A stretch of 64,000 bases of DNA from NCBI RefSeq assembly GCF_964355755.1, contig NC_092677.1, forward strand, positions 15,966,101 to 16,030,100, given 5' to 3'. The notes beneath the pieces are model-generated. The model did no database searches, was not told where the DNA came from, and saw only the letters and a program-made list of their open reading frames with translations. The position numbers were made by a program, and so were the translations under genes. Every line of letters begins with the position of its first letter. Positions within the stretch are counted from its first letter, which is position 1. The stretch is from Antedon mediterranea. Taxonomy: Eukaryota; Echinodermata; Crinoidea; Comatulida; Antedonidae. Below, piece after piece: positions 49,911 through 61,210 of the stretch.

Positions 49911-50949
49911 TTCCCGGGGGACTGCTTGTTTTATTTCGTCAGAAAAGAACAAATACATAAAACAAAAGAAAAGAAAGTGTAAACTCAAAATGAATGGTTA
50001 ACCAAAAAGCGAAATGAATTACTGTCATTACAAGTGGCTCATACATCAAAATTAAAAATTAAAAGAGGTATACAATTATAATTAAAATACTTTAAATTCC
50101 TTTACAATTTAAATGAAATAGTTAAACATCTAAATATATCTTAAGCTATTATAATATATGTTGTATAGAAAACATTAAAATCTAGAAATAGAGAGGCAAA
50201 TTTATATTTGATGTTACATTTCTTTGTTTTGTTGGTTTTTTTCTACAGTATATGATTGTTTTTTATTTTTTTGTGAACGCTACCATCAAGCAAAATCAAA
50301 GAATTAAATAAAAATTATAACGTTCTACATAGAACTATAGAATATACTACTAATTCTGATATCAAGGTAAACCTATGCATTGCCTTCAGTGGTGGCGCCA
50401 GCGTAGGAGAGAGATCCCCACCCTGTCAACAAGCCCCTCACCCAACCACCACCTCGTCGAGGAGGCTTGATCATGTTTGTCATGAATACAATTATGATAC
50501 TTCTTTTTGACAAAAAAAAAACAAATACTTTACTGAGTGTGCCCAATTAATGATTTTCATCTTTAAAAGTGACTAAAACTACCCTTAAATTTATATCATC
50601 GGACTTTCTGGAGCCCCAGGTCTCCGTCAGATAAACCAACCGCCACGACTGATACTTTAACAGCCAAGCTAAAAATGCAGCGGTCATTACCTGTTCTTCA
50701 ATTATTTCAAATATTGTAAAAGCATACAAACAACAATGGTAATGGTAATATATCAACATATTAACTTATGTGTCCATCCGAATAGTGGTATCTAGGTCCC
50801 TTTTATTGACAATATGATTAATTATACTGTATTTTTCAATGGTCCAAGTTACTTACTTCTTATTATCTGATTAGCAAATTACTTATCCATCACCCAATTA
50901 TTTCTTATTCTGTATATGATAATATTAATATCAATGTGGTAATTCGTCT
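49911..50949. other. Intergenic stretch before the sulfotransferase-like cluster
   Basis: AT-rich, no exon recognised. A GC-richer patch at 50385-50470 (TGGTGGCGCCAGCG, CCACCTCGTCGAGG) may be a repeat fragment. Confidence 0.4.
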
Positions 50950-51790
50950 CAGTTGGTTTTGGCTCGTAGTTCATACATTTTCTATAGAAAGGAAGGCTGA
51001 AATCTATACATTCTTGTACGTCTTCAGGTATCTCCGATATTAGAGGAACAGGTGCAGGTTTTTGAAAGTGTGTGATAGAATATGTATTCTTATGCCAGCC
51101 TCCAAGATCAGCCCACTATATAATTTCTTCTGAAGATTTCCAGCATTTTCGGACTTGCTTTCCTCCCTTCCACTCTAACAATTGATCAGTATAACTTATG
51201 CCGGAAAATTGACAAAACTGACGAAGTATACATTCAGGATTTTCTAGAAGATCATCGGCATCCATAATAAAAGGCTTCGCTTCGATTCCTGTTTTTATCA
51301 GATGGTCATACAACAGCAAACTTTCTCGGAATGCGTACAGATTCGGAAAGCCATCTTCCAGTCTATTCATCTTTAAATGTGCATCCTTTATAGAACTGAA
51401 AACTCTTTCTGGCCTGCGAATTATAAATGCATGTCGATAGCCCTTTGGTAGCATATCTAGCTGTTTGATAATTGCATGAGACATATCTTTTACAAAAACA
51501 ACTTTTTTGCCTGGATATTCTGCTTCCAATATGTTTTCGTTAATATATTGATAACAGCAAACTTCGGAATCCCATGTCTCCTCGCAATATGTAGCTAAAG
51601 CGCTTGTTGTTTCTTTTAAGTTCCTCTGTACTCTTGAGGTAATCGTACGCTCATTATCAGGGCCTACAAGTAAGGCACTGATATAAGGCTGGTTGATAAT
51701 TTGTACATCTTCTAGATTGCTCATAGAAACAGCAAACGTAGTAGAGACACTACGAAGAACGGCCCAAAGACAAATACGAACTTGAGACAT
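50950..51790 (-). pseudogene. P-loop sulfotransferase-like gene, C-terminus disabled
   Basis: Start ATG 51790-51788. It parallels the intact paralogue at 55804-56676 through WAVLRSVSTTFAVSMSNLEDVQ, FVKDM, FIIRRPERVFSSIKD and MDADDLLENPECILRQFCQF. It lacks about ten residues after NRLEDG. At 51116-51118 an in-frame TAG replaces a lysine codon (SSEEI-I-stop, where the paralogue has SSEEILKW); the frame then continues as WADLGGWHKNT for about 45 codons and ends in a frame slip, since one A is missing in the A-run at FYRK. So either a recent pseudogene or a 224-residue truncated protein. The P of the PRSxST motif is L here. Confidence 0.8.
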
Positions 51791-52231
51791 TCTGTTTTAT
51801 ACAACAGATAAAGTAAATCAGTGCGGCAAATAAAAAAAACGGTAATACATTTTTAAATGGTTAATTCTATCTTAATAAATAGTCTTCTGTATATAATATC
51901 AACAATTGTAATAGTTTTATTCAGAGTAAACTAAACTAAATTCCAACGTATTACCCCGGATGTCATATTCCAGAGGGCACTATTAATTATCGTTACACCG
52001 ATGCTTGTCCAGTTTTTGCAGTTTAAGAAACCATCATTGCAGCCGGCGCACATTTGTAAAGACTTTCACATTTAACATGTGTGACAAGATATCCTCGATA
52101 ACTTGGAGTGGATAGGGTCATAATTGTATTTTCCATTGGATTTGTGCACAGTAGTATTCTGAACATCAATATACTGGTTTGCTATGTTATAATTGTGATA
52201 ATATGTTGTCTCATGCCATCACCCTACTTCA

Positions 52232-52764
52232 GGATTTCTTCTGACGATTTCAGTCTTTACCAATTTCTTTGCCTCTTTCCCACTTTAATAGTTGATCAGT
52301 ATTTACAAAACTGACGTAGTATAGATTCAAGATTTTAAGCAAATCATCAGCATACATAATAAAATGCTTCGGTTCGTTTCCTGTTTTAATCAGATACTCG
52401 TACAACTGTAAACTTTCTCAAAATGCGTAAGATTCGGAAAGCCGTTTACGATTCTAAAGCCTACAGTCTTCTAGTCTATTCATCCAAGATTGTGCATCCT
52501 TCATAAATGTGAATATTTTTCAGGCCTGCGAATTAAAAATTGGTAGCATATCTAGTTGCTTGGTGATTACATTTCTTGTTTGGATATTCTGCCTCGAGTA
52601 TGTTTTCTTTCATGTATTTGTAAGAACAGTCTTTGGGGTTCCATCTTCTTTCATAAGTCATGGCTGGTTAATAATCTGTACATCTTCTAGATTGCTCATA
52701 GAAACCGTTAAAGCAGTAGAGACACTACGTGGACGGTCCAAAGACAAATACGTACTTGAAACAT
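52232..52764 (-). pseudogene. Sulfotransferase-like relic 1
   Basis: On the minus strand nucleotide similarity to the two longer copies runs from the start region (ACTTTCTAG-rich, GATTGCTCATAGAAACCGT, 52764 downward) to the SSEE region at 52232, with many indels and no open frame. The C-terminal part is missing. It shares the order AATCTTCTAGTCTATTC, CTCGTACAACT and GATCATC with its neighbours. Confidence 0.75.
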
Positions 52765-53329
52765 CGTAGGCCTAAACGATCTGAAGTTTTTGTACTCAAA
52801 CAGCTAATTATACAAAAAAACATTTTTTTTAAAAGTTGGATTACTTTGATTACTTCCAGTTATAGTGATAGGGAAAAAGAGAGAAATAAGAATTGTCCGA
52901 AACCTCATTTAAGTTTATTACAATATTGTATATTGTGCCATTGTTTTATTCCATGCCAAATTAACTGGTACAAATTAATGATGGTACGGGTCACGTCCAG
53001 TTATTTTGTAATAAAAAAAAATAATAATTCTGCCATTACATTACAGGAACGACCATACGATATGAAATGAAAAGTTTTTTTTTGTAATCAACAAACGACA
53101 AATTAAATATTTTAAAAAACGTCGTCTTGTTTCCGCTGTATCAAATTGTATAATTACACACCTGTTTGTATTCTCGCAATTTGATTGGTTAGTTATCATT
53201 TGTGTCATTTGAAATTTAGCCATTTGCAAGTAACGGCAAAGTGATATAATGGTGTGATAATTAATTCGGGACTATAACAACCTCTCATGAGGCTGATCTA
53301 TAAGTTAATTTTGAAAAATAGAGCGGGGG

Positions 53330-53830
53330 CTGATCTGTAAGAACTTTTTTATTTATACATTGATATATGAAACGAAATTATAAGTATACATAAGTCCAGA
53401 TGAGAACATTTTGGAACACAGAGTTGTTAGGTGCCCGGAAATTGGACGTATATATACTTCGAAATATAAAAAATATATATACGGTCTTCAGGACAAGCCC
53501 TACAATAGTTAGGGCTGAGCTAAGAACATTTTGAGACATTGAGCTGCTATAGGTCCCCGGAAATTGCATTTATACATTGATATGTGAAACGAAATTATAA
53601 GCCCACCATGCATGGTTGGGATGGAGCTAATTACATTTTGAAAAATAGAGCTTAGTTAGGTTTGGTCCCCGGAAATTAGACTTAAACTTCGAAATATGAA
53701 ACAAAATGTATGTCTTCAGGATCAGCCCCATCATGGTTGGGGCCGAGTTAAAAATATTTTGAAAACTGAAGCTGCAGGTCTTCATAAACTACATTTAGGA
53801 CTATACTTTGAAAATCTCAGACCCAGAGGC
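53330..53830. repeat. Degenerate tandem repeat of about 115 bp
   Basis: Four or five diverged units containing CCCCGGAAATT, TTCGAAATATGAAAC, GTCTTCAGGA, CATGGTTGGG and CATTTTGAAAAATAGAGCT in the same order. It ends near a GC-rich patch (GCGTCCGCACCCCCGC) at 53866. Confidence 0.75.
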
Positions 53831-54084
53831 ATAAGCAACCCTTTTGCCCTTTTGGGGGCATGGTGCGTCCGCACCCCCGCATGGGTAACCATCAAAACGG
53901 ATTTGATACACTTTTATAATTTATGACATTCTGATTTTGTCTAGCTACTAGCTAGGTCTAGCCGACGATCAATGGCGTATACATCGCTAGGGACCAGGCT
54001 TAGCCTGATAGCTTAAACTTTAAGGAGATCGATTCAACATTATTTATTTATAAAAATTTACTGTAAGGTAAAAATAGACAATTT

Positions 54085-54860
54085 TCGTTTTTAGTCGCGT
54101 GGAAGCGACTCTATAGTTCACTATGTCGGTCGGTCGGTCTGTCTGTCGGTCTGTCTGTCTGTCGGTCCGGTATCACTATGCGTTTTATCGCTTTCTGACC
54201 TTATCTTGATATCAGTTTAATCTAGCTAGGTCAATTTTTCACAGTATATTCCTTATGGCCAGGAATCAATGTGGTTATGTTTTCACGGTGCGCAATAAAA
54301 AATTACGCGGTCTACGCACGATTTAACGAAATCACGTTTGTAATCATTATCTTCACAACCATGAATCACAATTAAATAAAATTTGGTACTCATAAATTTC
54401 AGGGCATAAATCATCATGGCAATACAATTACGTGCGTAGCGCATGTAACGCATGCGTACGCGCGCTTAACATTTTCAAAATTTATTTTCGATGAAATAAG
54501 AGTACATTTCAGGCAATTTTAAGCGTTTACAAAATTGCCATGAGTGCGCATATTTTTGCGCGCGCACTGCGCGTTAAATGTTATTGCGCACTCTTTTTGC
54601 CCGATTTCTGTTTTCTTGACTTACTTTTCAACTCGAAATTACGTTATACGAGCACGTCGAAAGTGACAGGCTACGCACGTGTAAATTAAAAAAAATAAAT
54701 GTTTTTAAACATTTCAACATTTTTAAACATGTTCAGTAATTTCGGTCAGTATAGTTCACTATGTCGGTTGGTCGGTCTCTCTGTCTGTCGGTCTGTCTGT
54801 CGGTCCGGTATCACTATGCATTGTAGCACGCGACTTAATGGCTGTTGGCCTTGTTTTTAA
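54085..54860 (-). mobile_element. Composite GACCGACC element
   Basis: Begins TTTTTAGTCGCGTGGAAGCG and ends TAGCACGCGACTTAATGGCT, like the short copy at 14365-14515. The GTCGGTCGGTCTGTC array occurs twice (about 54125 and 54765) with CCGGTATCACTATGC after each. Between them lie about 580 bases with GCGCGC words (54545-54565). It may be the fuller form of the family. Confidence 0.6.
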
Positions 54861-55803
54861 TTGACGTGAGTTTTTTTTTAATTGCCGTGAAATGTTTTAA
54901 CAAGTTGCCATGTCACCGTTCTACATATGCGCCAAAATATTTTTCCTAAACTACGTCTAGAACCTGTATAATAATAATAAATAATATATTTATACAGGAT
55001 AAAACAATCAGATAACAGTGTATCTGTTTTACATTGTGGTCCTATCTTAATCAAAATATACAAAAGAGAAACTTAATTAAATATAATACAGTGTTTATGA
55101 AAAGAAATAGTATATGGCTGAAATCCTCTATGAGTTATCACAATATCATGTTGATTATTGCGGAACTAGTTAGTGTGGTGACAGTAATCAACTTTGATTG
55201 TTTAAGTTTATTTCTTCTTCATTTTATTTATTTTTGTTTTGTAGTTTTTAAATCATTATCATTATTTTTCTTTTATGATATTTTATTCATTTTTACAAGG
55301 GGTGACTCGAGTTTGCGGGGTTTTCATGCCCGAATTTAGTTACACTATCTAAACCTCTGCCTAGGTTAAGAAGAAGACGTTTATTCTGTTACAACTTTTA
55401 ATCTCTCTTTTACGGAGACAAATTGATCAGTGTTTTATTTAAGCAAGTAAAGTCCTACTGGAAGGAAATATGTATTTACAGCAGCATTGTAAAATGCTGG
55501 CTCTCAGAATATGAATTGATAACATTTTCAAAAACTTCCAATACCTCTTTTCAAGTTCGTTCTGGTCTTCTTATTTTTTTTTTATTTACGAGGTGATAAG
55601 CTTTTATTTTACGTATTTATCAATTACTTATTACTTTATGATCAATGGGTGTTGTTGCTAGTTTGCTGAGTAAATCAATAAAAGAACCCAATAATCAATT
55701 TAATAATACAAATGTACAATCTCTATTAATGAAGGGCTATGGTATATTTTGTGTGTAACAGCACGCACTGTGATTATTGTCAGATGGGCTTAGAAACGTG
55801 GTG
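54861..55803. other. Spacer downstream of the intact sulfotransferase-like gene
   Basis: AT-rich; no gene or strong repeat recognised. Confidence 0.4.
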
Positions 55804-56676
55804 TCAATATATTTTAGCTCGTAGTTCATACATTTTTCTATAGAAAGGAAGGCTGAAATCTATACATTCTTGTACGTCTTCAGGTATCTCTGATCTAATA
55901 GGAACGGGTGCAGGTTTTTGGAAGTTTGTGCTAGAGAATGTATTCTTATGCCATCCACCAAGATCACCCCACTTTAGAATTTCTTCAGACGATTTCCAGT
56001 GCTTTTGTATTTCTTTGCCTCCCTTCCACTGTAACAGTTTATCAGTATATGTTATGCCGGCAAATTGACAAAACTGACGAAGTATAGATTCAGGATTTTC
56101 TAGCAGATCATCAGCATCTATAATGAACGGATTCGGTTCGATTCCTGTTTTTATCAGATGCTCGTACAATATTAAACTTTCTCGAAATGCATAGAGTTCC
56201 GGAAAGACATCGAAACCTTTTTCGATATTCATCCTACCATCTTCCAGTCTGTTCATTTTGGAATATGTATCCTTCAAAGAAATACATACTCTTTCTGGTC
56301 TACGAATTAAAAATGCATGCCGATAACACTTTGGTAGCATATCTAATCGTTTGGTACCTGCGTAAGGCATATCTTTTACAAAAACTACTTTCTTATCTGG
56401 ATATTCTGCTTCAAGTATGTTTTCTTTAATATACTCATAGCAGCAAACTTCGGAATCCCATGTCTCCTCAAAATTCATAACTAATTTGCCTGTTGTTTCT
56501 TTTATCTTCCTCGTCACGCGTGTGTCAATCGTCCCCTCTCCACCGGAACCTACAAGGAAAGCACTGAGATACGGCTGGTTGATAATTTGTACATCTTCTA
56601 GATTTCCCATGCACACCGTAAACGATGTAGATACACTACGAGGAAGAGCCCAAAGACAAATACGTACTTGAGACAT
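55804..56676 (-). CDS. P-loop sulfotransferase-like protein, intact
   Basis: Single coding exon of 290 residues. The start ATG (56676-56674) follows a good acceptor (TTTGCATTTCAG) 14 bases upstream, so a leader exon is likely; the frame is open further upstream but only through the intron. Near the N-terminus ICLWALPRSVSTSF (residues 6-19) fits the 5'-phosphosulfate-binding loop of PAPS-dependent sulfotransferases, and HAFLIRRPERVCISLKD fits the 3'-phosphate-binding block. The C-terminal half has DADDLLENPESILRQFCQF, as in bacterial and invertebrate P-loop proteins often annotated as sulfotransferase-like. No signal peptide or membrane segment, so probably cytosolic. Substrate unknown. It is the only undamaged copy of four here. 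Confidence 0.82.
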   Translation of the reverse strand: MSQVRICLWALPRSVSTSFTVCMGNLEDVQIINQPYLSAFLVGSGGEGTIDTRVTRKIKETTGKLVMNFEETWDSEVCCYEYIKENILEAEYPDKKVVFVKDMPYAGTKRLDMLPKCYRHAFLIRRPERVCISLKDTYSKMNRLEDGRMNIEKGFDVFPELYAFRESLILYEHLIKTGIEPNPFIIDADDLLENPESILRQFCQFAGITYTDKLLQWKGGKEIQKHWKSSEEILKWGDLGGWHKNTFSSTNFQKPAPVPIRSEIPEDVQECIDFSLPFYRKMYELRAKIY

Positions 56677-56739
56677 ATGATACCAGATCTGAAATGCAAA
56701 TTTAATAAAATAGTTTACATTTAAATATTTACTTAACAT

Positions 56740-57850
56740 GTTTACACCCTATTTCTTTCCAATTTAAATTCTAAAACTTGTTTCAAATTTAGATTGAAAA
56801 GATGAAGCAATAGAAAATATCTAAAAAGTGTAAAATTCCTAATTACCATTAAACACATAAACACTAATTAGTTTGTACATGTAGACCTAGGCCTACTATT
56901 TTATTATAGGCCTATAGCCTAGCATGCCATCCAATAGTGTAGTGCCCCGGAGGCAATGGTAGTTTTACAGCAGATCCTACTACTAGGGCGTACAACCACT
57001 GGTAAAGGCCTACGCCTGGTAGGCATTTACATTTTAGATAATATTATGTAATACGGTAATCGTCCGGCCAAGGCTGGTATACTCTACAGGTTATAGCCAA
57101 GGGGGTGGGCCCAATAAAGCGAAGTAAAAAACCTAAATTTCCATTCGTTACGACCAACCTTAATTTACAAAACGTTGTCTAAAATACATGCCAAAATATT
57201 GTTGCAAAAATACATACAGCGGTCAAGGTCAAAGTGCAATTGTAAGCCACACGTTCGGTTCCTTTGTTGTTGCTATCATGGAGGAAATATACATTTCCTC
57301 CATGTTGCTATAAAGGTCCATGGTTGTTGGAATTGTAAACGCGCGAAACAGTTTTTACCGTTTGTTTTGTTTTATAGGTGAAAATATTAGTTCCTTTCTC
57401 TTTTTTTCCGTGGATTAACTTTATTTAAATTCTGATTATTTATTAATCTTCATTTTTTAATGTTTTTGGGGACAATTAGGTGTTTTTTTAAATATTATAA
57501 TTATTTTATAGCCTATACTATCTTACCACAAGTCATACGGTGTGTATATAAACAAGAATATTTCTTACAAAAAACGCTGCTCGCTTATTATTATTGCTAA
57601 GGTCAAGTCTGGGGGTCACTTCATCACGCCTAGATACTTCAAGTATCCTATTAGGCCTACAAACAAAAACTTCAATGGAATGTTTTGATAATAATTCAAT
57701 GATTATCTGACAGCGAATTATAGTAATATCATGGGACTCATAAATACCAGAAATGCTTTGGGATTTGTCGTTAGACTCTTTTCCCAGCCATTTTTTGGAT
57801 TCAACAGGTGGTACCTATAAATTATAGTCGAGTTTCCATTTAAACAAGCA
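56740..57850. other. Upstream flank of the sulfotransferase-like gene
   Basis: TAGGCCTA-rich patch at 56885-57120, a 28-base hairpin at 57277-57304 and AT-rich sequence. The leader exon implied by the acceptor at about 56690 was not identified. Confidence 0.4.
57277..57304. repeat. Perfect 12-bp-arm hairpin with flanking direct repeat
   Basis: CATGGAGGAAAT, loop ATAC, ATTTCCTCCATG. On both sides stands TTGCTAT (57270-57276 and 57305-57311). Confidence 0.85.
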
Positions 57851-58200
57851 CGAATGTGCAATACTCGGGGTACAGCGAAAGAAGCTGTAATGACGTCATA
57901 AGACCGGATGTAACGTCACATACACATCAATAACCGCGCTACCGAATACGGTTATACGGTACCATCTTCGAGACGTGATATGGCTGCATCCGGTTTGCAA
58001 TTAAAAAATCCGGCTCTATAGCTTAGAGGACATGTCCCTGTAGTATATTCATGCTAAATCCGAGGTCAATACTACAACGAATAAGGGAGGAGTAGTACTT
58101 TATAAATCGCACTTTTTGCTCAATAGTGTCCGGATGGAAGAAGAAGAGGAAAAGATGAGAGAGTCCTAGACTCAGGTACCCAGAGTAATAAAACGAGATA
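57850..58200. repeat. Duplicated block A, copy 1
   Basis: Matches 58712-59045 in the same orientation: GCAATACTCGGGGTACAGC, GCTGTAATGACGTCATAAGA, GGCTGCATCCGGTTTG, AGGACATGTCCCTGTAGTAT and GAGTCCTAGACTC. No coding frame. It flanks the tRNA-like pair on the left. Confidence 0.85.
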
Positions 58201-58280
58201 TACTCTATATCATATTACGTATACAGTATATTTCACCATAAAGTTAAAGAAAAATAGGTTTCGCCATGGAGTAACTCCAT

Positions 58281-58351
58281 GGTTTCGCCAGGGCTCGAAC
58301 CGGGACCTTCTGCGTGTTAAGCAGACTTGACAACCACTACACTACGAAACC
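58281..58351 (-). tRNA. tRNA-Val (AAC), probable
   Basis: Minus strand, 71 bases. Acceptor GGTTTCG/CGAAACC pairs fully; the D arm has GTAGTGTAGTGGTTGTC; anticodon stem TCTGC/GCAGA with loop TTAACAC gives AAC; T loop TTCGAGC with one mismatch in its stem. A T5 run lies about 30 bases downstream of the mature 3' end, after a short hairpin, as a possible Pol III stop. The T-stem mismatch leaves some doubt about function. Confidence 0.75.
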
Positions 58352-58573
58352 TCTTACACTAAATATGTGGGTTACACAAAGTTTTTTAATCCATTTAAAT
58401 CACAAATAAATATGGTAATAAGCACAAAGCAAAATAAACATGTGTAAAAGTGATAATTACCGATTACACAAAATAAGTATTTTAAAAAATAATAAAAAAT
58501 AAGATATACTGTGTATAATTATCATATTGCGTATACAGTACGGTACTTTTCACCATAAAGTTTAAAAAAAAAC

Positions 58574-58646
58574 GGTTTCGCCCGGGTTCGAACCAGGTAC
58601 CTTCTGCGTGTTAAGCAAACGTGATAAATCACTACGCCAAGAAGGC
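58574..58646 (-). pseudogene. tRNA-Val (AAC) pseudogene
   Basis: Same orientation and about 72% like the neighbour by eye. The T arm (CCTGG/TTCGAAC/CCGGG) and the anticodon loop TTAACAC are good, but the 5' acceptor strand (GCCTTCT) does not pair with CGAAACC and the anticodon stem has a mismatch. A run of nine T follows the 3' end directly. Confidence 0.7.
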
Positions 58647-58711
58647 GCATATAACTACCTTACGCTGTGTGGTGTGTCACACATTGTGGCTTCTTAATTA
58701 AACAAATTAAT

Positions 58712-59045
58712 TAATGTGCGATACTCGGGGTACAGCAAATGAAGCTGTAATGACGTCATAAGACGGGATGTGACGTCACATACACATCAATAACCTACCA
58801 AATACGGCTATATGGTACCATCTTCGAGACGTCATATGGCTGCATCCGGTTTGAAATTTAAAAATCCGGCTCTATAGATTTTAGGACATGTCCCTGTAGT
58901 ATATTCATGCCAAATCCCAGCTCAATACTACAACTAATAAGGAAGAAGTAATACTTTAAAAATCGCACTTTTTACTCAATAGTGTCCAGATGGAAGAAGA
59001 GGAGAAAATGAGTAAGTCCTAGACTCGGGTACCCCGAGTAAAAAA
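58712..59045. repeat. Duplicated block A, copy 2
   Basis: Second copy of 57850-58200, missing a few bases (for example the CGCGCTACC segment). Together with the two tRNA-like units the order is A, tRNA, tRNA', A'. Confidence 0.85.
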
Positions 59046-59329
59046 ATGTCAAAGTCTAGTACTATACTGCTGCTTGATTTCATCTAATGAATGAGTCATC
59101 TCGTGTGACGTAGCGGGCTAGAGCAGCAGCGTGAAAAAAGGTTACATCAACGGACTATCATATTCTTTACCATGGAAGGGAAAAAAGACAGTGAAGGAAG
59201 TGTTTGCTAGTATTCTTACGCATTACACAAGATAGCCTTTTAGTACAGAGCATGTCCACACGTTTGGTAGGCCTACCTGTAAAGCACTTTAAAAAAAACT
59301 TTTCTTATGTGTGTGCTAGTAATGTTATT

Positions 59330-59680
59330 CTTACGCAATACCCAAAAAATGCTTTTAGTAGCATATCCAAACATTTGTTACCTGTAAGGCATCTATAACA
59401 AAACAATTCTTATAAGTGCCATTATAGGCCCTACCCATAGCCCTTTGGTAGAATATCAATCGTTAAGTACTCGTTAAGGCATAACTTTTTTTATCTGGAT
59501 ATCCATGTCTCCAGTATGTTTTCCTTATAAATATATACTTAAATATTCCTATATTCACGTCAAGTTTCTTGTAGCTCATTATAAGTAAAGCACTGATAGG
59601 CTAGTGAATAATAATAATTATTCTACATCTTGATTGCTCATACATACCGTGAAAGCAGTAGAGAAATTATGAAGAATAAA
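59330..59680 (-). pseudogene. Sulfotransferase-like relic 2
   Basis: On the minus strand similarity to the intact gene: the CTTTGGTAGAATATC and AGCATATCCAAAC words, ATCTGGATATC, GTATGTTTTCCTTA, AAAGCACTGATAGGCT, CTACATCTTGATTGCTCATAC and GTGAAAGCAGTAGAG. The first part (59330-59410) looks like a second partial copy of the stretch at 59440-59500. No open frame. Confidence 0.7.
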
Positions 59681-59875
59681 GACAATATATTACAAAAAAT
59701 TAACCTGTAATTTTAAATTTAAACAATGAATCAACGATGCAAAAATCACCAGTCAAATTACCTACAAAATGATGAACTTATTGACTGCTGACAATTATTA
59801 TCTACATAAATTCTGAATGATATCGTGACATTTCTCTATCGGCAAGGAATAAAGTAAAGGACCACATTTCGTCGG

Positions 59876-59978
59876 CTTTTTGTGAATTCAAACACTAATG
59901 AAACAAATAATATTATTAACATAATAAATCTATAGGCTATCTGGTGTTTTTTGAATTCACAAAAAAGCCGACGGCTTT
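59876..59978. repeat. Short foldback repeat
   Basis: CGTCGGCTTTTTGTGAATTC is inverted at 59954-59976 (GAATTCACAAAAAAGCCGACG) around about 60 AT-rich bases. Confidence 0.8.
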
Positions 59979-59999
59979 CAAAACTTAGCACTCTGATCG

Positions 60000-60275
60000 T
60001 AAGCAACCACCCTTGTTAGCGACCACCTTTAATATTTAAAAAGGACTACCTCTGTTAAGGGACCGCTTCCAATGGACAACCTCCTGAAGGGGTAACCACC
60101 TCTCATAACGGACTGCTTTTCATAAACTACCACCGCTCGTAGACGACCACTTCTTTTACCGACTACACCTCCCGTAAGTGACCACCTCAATGGAGGTGGT
60201 AATTTGCGAAAGGTGGTCGTTACGGAAGGTAGTCGATTATGAGAAGTGGTCCCTTAGGAGAGGTGAACGTTTTTT
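60000..60275. repeat. Degenerate GACCACC minisatellite with inverted half
   Basis: Units of about 28 bases containing GCGACCACC or GTAACCACCTCT are read forward to about 60192, then the same word appears inverted (GGAGGTGGTAA, AAAGGTGGTCG, GAAGTGGTCCC) to 60275. Confidence 0.75.
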
Positions 60276-60639
60276 TTTTAGAGATTATTCGAAAAAAACA
60301 AAAAACCGAAATACCCTTGAGTGAACGAATAATTATGATGCGCAATTAAGGTGTTTATTTTGCCATATAAAATATAAAAAAATAAATATTTTTTGGTAAT
60401 ATGCATCAACAATATTTTTCAAATGTATTTTAGATAAATAAATAAATAATGTAAAATCTCTAGAAATAAAAAAAAATATTGTGACTAACCAATTCAATGT
60501 TTTATTAAATAAAACCAAAATCAGGCATCTGTGAAAAAAAATATAATGAAAAAGAACTCACTTTAACAATGACGAACTTACTTGTTTAAAGCACTTTTGT
60601 TATCAGTTAATATTATTAAATTAGTAACAGTATTATGAA

Positions 60640-60870
60640 TATTACAAAATAATATTTTGAGAACTGAAAAATATTTAGAGGGAACAAATATATTTAGGGA
60701 GAACAAAATAAGATTTCAAGAACTGAACAATATAAAAAACGAATTACTACTTCGAGACAAGGAATGATCGAGAGAACGAAATTTCGAGGGAAATTATTTC
60801 GTTCTCTCGCGAATTAGTAATTCGAATTCCAATGAAATAATATTTCGAGAGAACGAAAATAGGTAGGCCC
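60640..60870. repeat. GAGAACGAAAT repeat patch
   Basis: Loose tandem and inverted copies of ATTTCGAGAGAACGAAAT (for example GAGAACGAAATTTCGAGGG and TTATTTCGTTCTCTCG). No gene. Confidence 0.6.
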
Positions 60871-60965
60871 TATGCCTATATGATTTAGTGTTATTCATTC
60901 CCTAGAAATAATAATTCAGTACCGGTAGGCTATATATTTGTTCAAGTTGTCGATTTACTTCAAAT

Positions 60966-61210
60966 TGACAACAGGTTGTATATACTCAATCAAAAACAAA
61001 CAATTTAATTTGATTAGACTATATTTCTCCAGATATAATAATCTATATATAAATTTACGTAAGGGCAAAAATCGGTAAATCGCGCGTTTGACAACAGGTT
61101 GTATATGCTCAATCAAAAACAAACAATTTAATTTGATTAGACTATATTTATCCAGATATAATAATCTATATATAAATTTACGTAAGGGCAAAAATCGGTA
61201 AATCGCGCGT
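60966..61210. repeat. Tandem duplication of about 122 bp
   Basis: ACAACAGGTTGTATATACTC through TCGGTAAATCGCGCG occurs twice head to tail (60969 and 61091), differing at a few bases. The right end of each unit begins the R1 repeat. Confidence 0.92.

Noticed and set aside
50547-50759. 70-codon minus frame near the sulfotransferase-like cluster
   Set aside because: No similarity to the cluster genes, no splice signals and no known domain.
52509-53070. Plus-strand frames of 86 and 113 codons
   Set aside because: The first is the antisense of a decayed sulfotransferase-like copy; the second overlaps it and has no domain.
60955-61191. 78-codon minus frame with an internal repeat
   Set aside because: It only reflects the tandem duplication of about 122 bp.
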